Shown here: positions 6,512-13,700 of the stretch, piece by piece
Layout of the letters: each line of letters begins with the position of its first letter
Position numbering within the stretch: position 1 is the stretch's first letter
DNA from: CAMYLR01 sp039588915
GTDB lineage: Bacteria; Gemmatimonadota; Gemmatimonadetes; JACCXV01; JAHWKZ01
NCBI GenBank assembly: GCA_039588915.1
Contig: JBDGYV010000054.1
Coordinates: forward strand, 1-16,436
Length of the DNA stretch: 16,436 nt
Direction: 5' to 3'
The notes under the pieces: model-generated
Seen by the model: the letters and a program-made list of their open reading frames with translations, nothing else
Told to the model about the DNA's origin: nothing
Database searches by the model: none
Made by a program: the position numbers and the translations under genes

Positions 6512-7201
6512 TCATCCAATGCCAGAGCACACGGTCTCCCTAAACGAGGAGGGGATTGGCCAAGTGACAGCGCCCCCTTTTGCGTAGATCATGACCGTGA
6601 GCTGAGCTCGCGAATCCTGTTGCCTGAAAAGAGGGACCCCGTCGGGACTACACAGAGGGAACACAACCCAGAAACGGTCGTACGCATAGTCTCTTTCTGC
6701 GACATTTGAAAGCGCCTTCAGTCTTCTCAAGTCCGGTCTACTCACACCACGAACACCTTCATCGGACGAAGACGGCTCAGGACCAAGCATGGCAATCCAG
6801 TCTCTGGGAATGACCCCAGAACCCTCACGTGGGTCAATCTCAATCATGATGATTGTACCCGGGACTTCCTCGACCTCTTCCACCAGCCTGACGACCTCGG
6901 CGTCAGACAAGCCCTCTCTTAACTGTGCCAACCGTGCCCCGGCCCTAATAACCGGGGGTGCCAACCAAGTTGCTCTGAGCTTGTAGTTATAAGAGTGCTC
7001 GGTGTGAACTACGCGCAGGTCCAGCGCACCTCCAACGCGACCATTAACACGCGCCGCTCCTGCAACCGCCTTGGCATAAGACCCATTCCAAGATAGAAAG
7101 CCCGTATGGTCAGGCCATTCGGAGAGGGACGAACCTGCCGATCCACTTGCGCACCCAACTGCAAGCACGGCGGCGATCAACATCAGACCATTCGCAACCA
7201 T
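6512..7201 (-). CDS. Predicted lipoprotein of unknown function
   Basis: This 229-residue protein begins with a lipoprotein signal: a hydrophobic run LMLIAAVLAVG and a lipobox ending at Cys17. It should be processed by signal peptidase II and anchored to a membrane. Residue +2 after Cys is Ala, which does not suggest inner-membrane retention under the E. coli Lol rule. The mature part has a GTIIMIEIDP strand near the middle and a C-terminal block with FWVVFPL and LTVMIYAKGG, compatible with a beta-rich domain. I do not recognise the family. It starts 9 bp after the stop of the gene at 7211-7969, so the two form an operon with this gene second, and their products may act together in the envelope. 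Confidence 0.75.
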   Translation of the reverse strand: MVANGLMLIAAVLAVGCASGSAGSSLSEWPDHTGFLSWNGSYAKAVAGAARVNGRVGGALDLRVVHTEHSYNYKLRATWLAPPVIRAGARLAQLREGLSDAEVVRLVEEVEEVPGTIIMIEIDPREGSGVIPRDWIAMLGPEPSSSDEGVRGVSRPDLRRLKALSNVAERDYAYDRFWVVFPLCSPDGVPLFRQQDSRAQLTVMIYAKGGAVTWPIPSSFRETVCSGIG

Positions 7202-7210
7202 GAATCCACC

Positions 7211-7969
7211 CTATTGGTTCTCGTTTTGTAACTGCCTCCTCAGAATTGCGACTACTTCGGCGCCACCGAAGGAGGTCGAAGCAACGGTAAGCCCAACGAA
7301 CTCATAGCCTGCGTCTCCCGCCTCTTGAAGCTCTTTTTGCATGGTTGATGTTTTCCTGGTGGCCAACAGCTTGTACTCATAGGAGTAGTCCGGGGTGGCA
7401 TCTTGGTCGCGCTCCAGGATGACAACGACCTCCTGACTACCAAATGCTGTGCTGAACACCGTCTGGCCTCGATACTCGTACCCCGCGTCTCCCGCTTCCT
7501 GGAGTTCCTTCTGCATCGTCGAGGTCTTGTTCGTTGCTAGCAGTTTGTATTGGTATCTACTTAGGTCCCCGGCATCCTTGAGTTTGCACATGACAGCTGC
7601 TACCTCTGAGCCTCCGAACGCAGTTTCGCCCCCCATAACGTCCTGAAGACGATAGCCTGCGTCAGCTGCCTCATTCATCTCCCTTTCCATCGTGGAGGTC
7701 TTATTCGTGGCCAAAAGCCGCAGGTCGCGTGGCCTTGATTCTCCATTCAAGCAATCGTATGAGAGGGCTCCGGAGGTCTCTTCCTTTCCGTAGGAGACCT
7801 CGATCTCGACTTCCGTGTCGGTCTGTTCGTCGGCGTCCTCGTTAATAGCTGCGGAGTCCACGACGTCGGTCGCGTCATTCTCTTCCGCTTGAACGATTAC
7901 CATGGCCTCAATTCGAGTGGGCGTGATCAGTAGGCCCCACAACATGACATAACAAACCAGTCGTGACAT
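7211..7969 (-). CDS. Secreted protein with three tandem ~47-residue repeats
   Basis: The 252-residue protein has a Sec signal peptide (about residues 1-22, ending RIEA), an acidic linker at about 28-65 rich in Asp and Glu, and three copies of a domain at about 83-129, 131-177 and 189-235. Each copy reads (Y/L)(K/R)LLAT.KTSTM.(K/R)E(L/M).EA.DAGY, then a beta-like stretch ending in AFG..EV..I. The repeat resembles small DUF4177-like alpha/beta modules; that link is inference. Copies 2 and 3 are nearly identical, while copy 1 is more diverged. The ATG at 7969 is preferred over the adjacent GTG at 7972, because AGGAG sits 7 nt before the ATG but only 4 nt before the GTG. It is first in an operon with the lipoprotein gene 9 bp downstream. 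Confidence 0.8.
   Translation of the reverse strand: MSRLVCYVMLWGLLITPTRIEAMVIVQAEENDATDVVDSAAINEDADEQTDTEVEIEVSYGKEETSGALSYDCLNGESRPRDLRLLATNKTSTMEREMNEAADAGYRLQDVMGGETAFGGSEVAAVMCKLKDAGDLSRYQYKLLATNKTSTMQKELQEAGDAGYEYRGQTVFSTAFGSQEVVVILERDQDATPDYSYEYKLLATRKTSTMQKELQEAGDAGYEFVGLTVASTSFGGAEVVAILRRQLQNENQ
7265..7723 (-). repeat. Three tandem coding repeats (about 141 bp each)
   Basis: Approximate units on the minus strand are 7723-7583, 7579-7439 and 7405-7265. They share an LLAT.KTSTM motif and a DAGY motif at constant spacing. Synonymous differences between units are frequent, so this is an old protein-level expansion and not recent DNA slippage. Confidence 0.85.
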
Positions 7970-8207
7970 CACGAGACTCCTAACTTTGCCTTTGTCAGAG
8001 TTGTTACCTCAACTGTAGAGCGAACAAGACACGGCTGTCTGCGGGGAAAAGCCCGTCGTGACGTAGGTCAAAACCTCACGCACGGTGCAGTTGATCTGAA
8101 ACGGGAACGGTACAACCAGAGTTTTAGATCCCACATAGGAACGTGTATCAGCAGGAAGTGAATGACATCCTGCCTCGATCACGAGCGGCGCGAAAATCAT
8201 CAAATGT

Positions 8208-8227
8208 CTGTCACCGTTTTAGAAACA
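8208..8227 (+). repeat. TTGTCACC 12-bp-spaced motif, copy 4 (degenerate)
   Basis: CTGTCACC is followed after 4 nt by TAGAAACA, so only the first half is well kept. The minus-strand frame reads V-S-K-T-V-T-D-I and then a stop. Confidence 0.35.
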
Positions 8228-8289
8228 CCCGTATTCACACAGATTAGGCTTATAGTTTACAAGTCATTGTAGTATAATGAGTTAAGTGC

Positions 8290-8333
8290 TGGTTGGGCCC
8301 CCAGGATTCGAACCTGGACTCTCGGCTCCAAAG
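8290..8333 (-). pseudogene. 3' half of a tRNA-Gln(UUG), likely attachment-site remnant
   Basis: Read on the minus strand: anticodon loop CTTTGGA (anticodon TTG), stem strand GCCGA, a 4-nt variable loop GAGT, a perfect T-arm (CCAGG, TTCGAAT, CCTGG), acceptor strand GGGCCCA, discriminator A and an encoded CCA ending at 8290. The expected 5' partner of the anticodon stem (TCGGC) is absent, so homology stops exactly at the loop edge, and no D-arm or 5' acceptor strand exists. A retained 3' tRNA half starting in the anticodon loop is what tyrosine-recombinase elements leave at one junction. The A at position 72 implies a U1-A72 pair, typical of tRNA-Gln. Confidence 0.75.
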
Positions 8334-8344
8334 GACTCGATCTA

Positions 8345-8371
8345 GCGCTGACTGGCGCTGATACGCGCTGA
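8345..8371 (+). repeat. GCGCTGA direct repeats at 10-bp period
   Basis: GCGCTGA occurs at 8345, 8355 and 8365 with exact 10-bp phasing, and a further copy lies at 8449-8455. The array begins 12 bp beyond the tRNA half, on the side where an integrated element would lie. Ten-bp phasing puts the copies on one face of the helix, as expected for protein-binding sites such as integrase arm sites. Confidence 0.6.
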
Positions 8372-8428
8372 TTGCATGGGGATTGAGCAGGTTGGTCGAC
8401 GGCTAGCGCCCGCTGGTGCCGGTGGGTT

Positions 8429-8448
8429 TTGTCACCGTGAGTGACACC
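8429..8448 (+). repeat. TTGTCACC motif, copy 5, as an inverted repeat
   Basis: TTGTCACC, GTGA and GTGACACC: unlike the other copies, the second half is inverted, so TGTCAC and GTGACA form a perfect 6-bp palindrome around a 5-nt centre. The minus-strand frame reads V-S-L-T-V-T-K-P-T-G. Confidence 0.5.
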
Positions 8449-8492
8449 GCGCTGATCGCATTCGCTGTCTATTCGGCAAGTCGTACCATCAC

Positions 8493-10700
8493 TTAGAATG
8501 TCGAGCCCAAGGACAGATAGACGCGGTCATGACCACTCTCAGCCCCCCCATAGCCGACAAACAGCGGGCCGAGACCGGTGTCGGCGCCGACCACCACGGT
8601 ACCCGTAAGAACAGAGTCCTCGAGTTCCGTGAAGCCCCTGTTTTCCCATACCTTGCCCATCTCAGCCCAACCTCCGAGGTATAGTCCGCGCGAGGCTGGG
8701 GGTAACCTGGCAAACCGATAGTAATACCCCAAACGAGCGACACCGAAGTGGGATCCCCTGAGTTCGTCCTCCCCGAACCCGGTAAGTGACAGAAAGCCTC
8801 CCAGTAGAAAGTCGTCGAATGCTGGCTGGTCACCATCAAAACTCGTGCCGCCAGTGACGGTCAGAAACCCCGTGTGGCGACCCTTCGTCAGAAACCCCTT
8901 CGCATCAAGAGAGAACCGCTCGTACGATTCATCTGAACCGAGTTCCTCTCGTGACACTACCAACTCGGTCGCCACAAATGTCCCCTGATGTGGAAAGTTG
9001 ATGTTATCGAGTCGGTCGATGACGAACCTGGACGATATCGCAACGTGATTGGTTTCCACTGTGGGCAAGTCGGCCGATCCGGTGTCTACGTGTGCGCTGA
9101 TCCTCCCACCGTGGAGGCCAAGACGCAGCTCGCCAAACCGACCGAACTGCCGGCCCGCATCAACACCAATAACTCTACGATCGACCCCGTATTCAGCTAC
9201 CAGCTGACCGTTGTCAAAAACCGGCTGTTGTGTCTTTCGCAGGAAACCGCTCGACGCGACGAACCATCGCCCAGAGAAATCGATTGGCTGGTAGATCTCC
9301 GACAACAGTCCCACGGTTTGTCCGAAGCGCACGTCATTTCGCCACTCGGCGCCGCGAGCATTCAGGCGCGTGCGAGTAAAGTTCGCCACCGCAGTGAACG
9401 TCACTATGCCGGTGCGAAAATCGGCTCCGCCGGAGTCAGTTACGAAGCGAAGTCCAAAACGAAGATAGTTAGGCCCCCATGGTTTCTCGTTGGCGCGAAT
9501 CGTCGCTCGGTATTCTGAATTCGCAACATCAACCGTATAGTCCACACGTTCGAACTCACCAATTGCATAGACGTCAGCTACATCTCGTTCCAAGTGAGCC
9601 GGGATCAACATATCCCCGGAGTGCGTTCGAACACGATCAAGGATGAGGCGTTTATCAACCCACGGGGGGGCCTGAATCGTGAGGGCGTCGATCTTCTTCG
9701 GAGGAGCCGGCTTAGTACGCCGTTTCTCCCGATACGCCTGATATTCACTCGGAAGAAGGGAATACAGTTTCAGTTCTGAGGCCTTACGCTGTACTACGGC
9801 CGCGCCCATTGAGGAGATCTGTTCTACTAGTTCATAGTCGGAAAAGCTGAAACCATTCAGATCGGGAACTAGCGGTACGTCTGCTCGGGCAAGCTGATCG
9901 TCGAGTTTTGTGCGTGCCAACATAATCATAGTCTGCTCTGAGATGTCGAAAAGCGTATTCAGCTCTTCCCTTGTGAGCAGGGGTACACTCGCGTCGACCG
10001 CGATCACGACGTCGGCCCCCATTGCTCGAACAAGATCGACAGGCAGGTTGTTCGTCATCCCACCATCCACAAGCTTCCGACCGTCAATCTCAACTGGCGA
10101 GAACATGACTGGAACGGACATGCTGGCCCTCATCGCATCGGCAAGATCACCTCGATCCAAGATCACTTCTTCTCCACGCTCGATATCCGTTGCGACAGCC
10201 AGAAATGGTATAGGCAGGTCATTGAAATCATCGATGCCTGCCACATGAAGGGTGTGCTTTCGGAGCAGTAGGCCAAGAACCTGCCCCGTTATGAGTCCAC
10301 CAGGCAGTTGCACGCCGTCGTTCGTGATTCCCATCTCGATCTCGAAAAGATATCGCCGACCGTCCTCGCGACGACGGAAGCCCAGCGCTTCGCGAGGAGG
10401 CTTGTCGCTGAGGACATATTCCAAATCCAGGTTTTCCAGTGCCAATTGGATCTCGTCCGGCGACATCCCCGACGCGTATAGGCCACCGATGACAGCCCCC
10501 ATGCTCGCCCCGGCGATGTAGTCCACAGGAACGCGCAGCTCCTCCAATGTTCTAAGGACACCTACGTGAGCGATACCTCTTGCGCCACCACCGCTCAACG
10601 CAATGCCAATCGTGGGTCGAGTGTTCTTAACCTGAGCATATCCATTTCCAATGTTGGCAACCGACGAAATCACAACGAAGCACCACAGACATTTTCTCAA
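8493..10700 (-). CDS. PlpD-type patatin phospholipase with POTRA and outer-membrane barrel
   Basis: The 735-residue product is a full patatin autotransporter of the type Vd kind (Pseudomonas PlpD is about 728 residues). It has a signal peptide (about 1-23, ending GNGYA), then a patatin domain with oxyanion loop GGGARG (37-42), nucleophile Ser66 in GASMG and Asp212 in DGG. A POTRA-like segment follows (about 340-400), then a C-terminal BamA/TamA-like 16-strand-type barrel ending in Phe. The family hydrolyses phospholipid acyl chains and displays or releases the lipase domain at the cell surface. I chose TTG at 10700: AGGTGATC, complementary to the 16S tail, lies 5 nt upstream and a good signal peptide follows. 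Longer frames would extend into the upstream gene. The upstream gene ends 52 bp away on the same strand, with a G9/C9 tract between them. Confidence 0.9.
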   Translation of the reverse strand: MRKCLWCFVVISSVANIGNGYAQVKNTRPTIGIALSGGGARGIAHVGVLRTLEELRVPVDYIAGASMGAVIGGLYASGMSPDEIQLALENLDLEYVLSDKPPREALGFRRREDGRRYLFEIEMGITNDGVQLPGGLITGQVLGLLLRKHTLHVAGIDDFNDLPIPFLAVATDIERGEEVILDRGDLADAMRASMSVPVMFSPVEIDGRKLVDGGMTNNLPVDLVRAMGADVVIAVDASVPLLTREELNTLFDISEQTMIMLARTKLDDQLARADVPLVPDLNGFSFSDYELVEQISSMGAAVVQRKASELKLYSLLPSEYQAYREKRRTKPAPPKKIDALTIQAPPWVDKRLILDRVRTHSGDMLIPAHLERDVADVYAIGEFERVDYTVDVANSEYRATIRANEKPWGPNYLRFGLRFVTDSGGADFRTGIVTFTAVANFTRTRLNARGAEWRNDVRFGQTVGLLSEIYQPIDFSGRWFVASSGFLRKTQQPVFDNGQLVAEYGVDRRVIGVDAGRQFGRFGELRLGLHGGRISAHVDTGSADLPTVETNHVAISSRFVIDRLDNINFPHQGTFVATELVVSREELGSDESYERFSLDAKGFLTKGRHTGFLTVTGGTSFDGDQPAFDDFLLGGFLSLTGFGEDELRGSHFGVARLGYYYRFARLPPASRGLYLGGWAEMGKVWENRGFTELEDSVLTGTVVVGADTGLGPLFVGYGGAESGHDRVYLSLGSTF

Positions 10701-10705
10701 GACGT

Positions 10706-10713
10706 GATCACCT
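10706..10713 (-). promoter_or_regulatory. Ribosome binding site deciding a TTG start
   Basis: AGGTGATC on the minus strand is an 8-nt match to the anti-Shine-Dalgarno complement, 5 nt before TTG at 10700. It compensates for the weak start codon. Confidence 0.7.
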
Positions 10714-10723
10714 GCAGTTCTAC

Positions 10724-10732
10724 GGGGGGGGG
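10724..10732. repeat. Nine-base G/C homopolymer in the 5' spacer of the patatin gene
   Basis: Nine consecutive G on the plus strand (C on the coding strand) lie 24 bp upstream of the TTG start and 20 bp downstream of the previous gene's stop. Such tracts are prone to slippage. Here a length change would alter spacer length, not reading frame. Confidence 0.8.
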
Positions 10733-10752
10733 AGAGACGATGTGTTCTTTTG

Positions 10753-13700
10753 TTAACTGGGTGACGGCTGTCTGGCGAACGCGATCCCCTCGTCAGTACG
10801 CAGAGCCCGTCCTCTTTGAAACGCTCTCGCATAGGCCTCGTCACCGAGCGTGGTCCGCGTCAACTCGACTTGACGCTCGAAATCGCCGCGTTCTACCGGT
10901 GGTCTAAGCGCGCTTACTGTTTCTCGGAGCGTCTCGACGATCCCTTGTAACTGAGCAGCTCTCTTGTACTTCTCTTGGGCGACCGCCAACGCGCCGATCC
11001 CTGCAAGACAATTGGCGATGCGCCGCCTATTGTCCAGTTCCACCAGCAGCGCGAGCGACTTCTCGTACGATCTCCGTGCTTTGTCGAGGTCTCCGTGCTT
11101 ACGAGCCACGTTCGCCAGCTCGTACATTGTGTAGGCAACTCCCGGTCTGCTCCCAAGCTCGTGATAGAGAGCTATCGCCTCGTCGTAAAGTTGAACCGAT
11201 CGATCCAGTTCGCCTGTATACTGAGCTACGTCGCCAAGCACTGAGAGTGACAGTGCTGTCGAGTGGAAATCCTCACCCTGACGATCTAGTTCCAGGGCTT
11301 CCTCCACGAGATCCCGCGCCCGATCGTAGTTGCCTTGGTATGCCTCCACTTTTCCGAGCGCGCGTAAGGCCGCACACTCGCCCCGCGGGTTGCCGATCTC
11401 CCTATCGAGTGCCAGCGCTTCCTTAAAGAGTGCGGTTGCCCTTGCGTATTCTCCCAGCCTGCTAAGTCCGAGTCCATGGCTGCGCAGAGCGCGAGGTACA
11501 CCGCTTTTGTCCTTACGATCGCGCTCAAGCGCGACCGCCTGCTCGAAGAGTTCAACCGCCTTCTCCTGATCTCCATCCATCGACATCATCGCACCGGAGC
11601 CAACCAATAACTCGGCCTGAAGCGCCCTCGGCAGAGCAGCGATACGACGCAACGCTTGCTCCTGACGATGTCGCATTTCAGCGAAATGTCCACGAACCCA
11701 CCAAAACCACCAAAGCGCACTGCCAAACCGTACAGCGATTTCCACTTTGCCCTGCTCCAGTGCCCAGTTGATGATGGCCTGCACGTTGCCGTGCTCGAGC
11801 TCAAGCCTATCGAACCAACGCGCCTCTTCGGAGCCGACCAGCTGGGGTTCGACTCGCTCGACCAGATCCAAGAAGTACTCGGAGTGTCGCTGGCGAACCG
11901 CTTCGTTTTCTCCGGCCTCTTTCAGCAGCATCTGGCCGTAGGCACGAATCGTCTCCAACATCTCGAATCGCGGCTTGTTTTCCGCCGTCTCCGTTTGTCG
12001 AAGAAGACTCTTGCCTACGAGAGAGGCAAGCCCGTCCAGGACATGCAACTCGTTCCTCACCGGCCTGCAAACCCATTCTGCAGCCTCAAGCGAAAACCCA
12101 CCGACAAAAACCGACAGGTATCGAAATAGCGCTTGCTCTTCCTCCGATAGGAGGTTGTAGCTCCAGTCAAAAGCGCCCCGGAGTGTTTGCTGACGCTTTG
12201 GGACATCACGCGGCCCTTCGGTCAGCAGATGCAGACAGTCCTCCAGACGCTCGAGCATCATGCTAGGAGACATGAACTTGATGCGGGCGGCAGCGAGTTC
12301 GATCGCCAGCGGCAATCCGTCGAGTCTGCGACAGATCTCGACCACCGGCCCAGAATTGCCACTTGTAAGCTCGAACTCTGGCTTAACCGCCTTTGCGCGT
12401 TGACGAAACAACTCCACAGCCTCAGAGTCGAGCACGATCTCGGGGTCGAACCGGGCTTGAGGCCGCGGCACAGCCAACGGTGGGACGGCGTATTCGTGCT
12501 CGCCACGAACGCGAAGCGCTGCCTGGCTGGTGATCATTACTTTGACCGTAGGTACAGCCTGCAGAAGACCCGACACTTCCCGAGCCGCATCCAGAACGTG
12601 CTCAAAGCCATCCAGGACCAGCAACAGGCGCTTGCCAGATAGATGCTCTGCGAGGACATCCAAGGGCTTCCGTCCGCCCGACACCTGCAAATTCAAACAC
12701 CGAGTCGTCCTTGTTATGACGAGTCGGGGGTCGCGGATCGATGACAGTGGAACAAAGAAGATGCCGTCGGGGAATTCTTCGAGCATTTGGGGTGCAATCC
12801 CAAGGCCAAGTCGAGTTTTTCCCGTCCCGCCAGGACCTGTCAGCGTCAGCAGTCGAACTTCTGGATCGACAAGAAGGTCGTGAACATTCGCTATTTCTTT
12901 GTGTCGGCCGATCAACGGAGTCGGCTGCACTGGGAGGTTTCCCGGCACACTTATCTCGCTAGAGACCAGACCTACTTTTCCGAGCAGAGCCGTGAATCGC
13001 GGATCCGAACCCAGGTGATCAAACCGGGGTTCCATCTTGAGGCTCGCAAGCCAACCGGAGCGTTCCTCATAGGCCTTCTCAAACCATGTGAAGGCGTTGT
13101 CTAGGTCATTCATGGCGACATACAACGACGCGACGCCGTAGGCGGAGACATACGTCTCTTCACTCGTCTTTAGTGCTTCACTGAGAATCTTCTGAGCCTC
13201 ACTCTGACGGCCTGACGCGGCATACACGTAGCCGAGCGCGACAATCGCTCCGGGGATGCCTGATAGCTCAACGACCTTTTGAAATTGTTCGATCGCTTCG
13301 TCGTACATTTGCTTTCGCTCGTAGCACGAACCGAGAAAGAATCGTACCGGGAAGAAGAACGGGGCCTCGCCTAGCGTCCGAAGGCATTCGTCGATCGCTT
13401 CGTCATAGCGACGGGCGAAATAGTAAATGCCTGCGACTGCGGCACTAACATGGAAAGAGAGGGGGTCCAACTCTTGGGCTCGTCTGATCGAGTCGATCGC
13501 TTCGTCAATACGGCCCACGTCGCGCAAACAATTCGCATACATTCGATGCGCTTGCGCATACTGAGGCTTCAACTCCAGTGCCCGCTTGAAGCCCTTCTCG
13601 GCTTCATCCCACTGCCAATCGTAGCGCCACTGAACCTCAGCCAGCGATGCGTGTGCTTCCGCCAAGTTTGCATCTAAGTCTAACGCTCTACGGGCTGCAC

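Larger units (their letters stand above)
7970..8492. other. 523-bp gap carrying an integration scar
   Basis: No gene is supported. It contains TTGTCACC copies 4 and 5, the 3' half of a tRNA-Gln (8290-8333) and a run of GCGCTGA direct repeats. The AT-rich stretch at about 8225-8285 contrasts with the neighbouring DNA. A 64-codon minus-strand frame (8009-8203) has no ribosome binding site or recognisable feature and is not called. Confidence 0.6.

Noticed and set aside
7265..7723. CRISPR array or DNA-level tandem repeat
   Set aside because: The periodicity is at protein level within one signal-peptide-bearing frame. Units are ~141 bp and differ at many synonymous sites.
8009..8203. 64-codon minus-strand frame as a small gene
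   Set aside because: No Shine-Dalgarno sequence, and the composition looks non-coding. It lies amid scar-like sequence.
8290..8371. A functional tRNA gene
   Set aside because: Only the 3' half is present. The 5' acceptor strand, D-arm and 5' anticodon strand cannot be found upstream.
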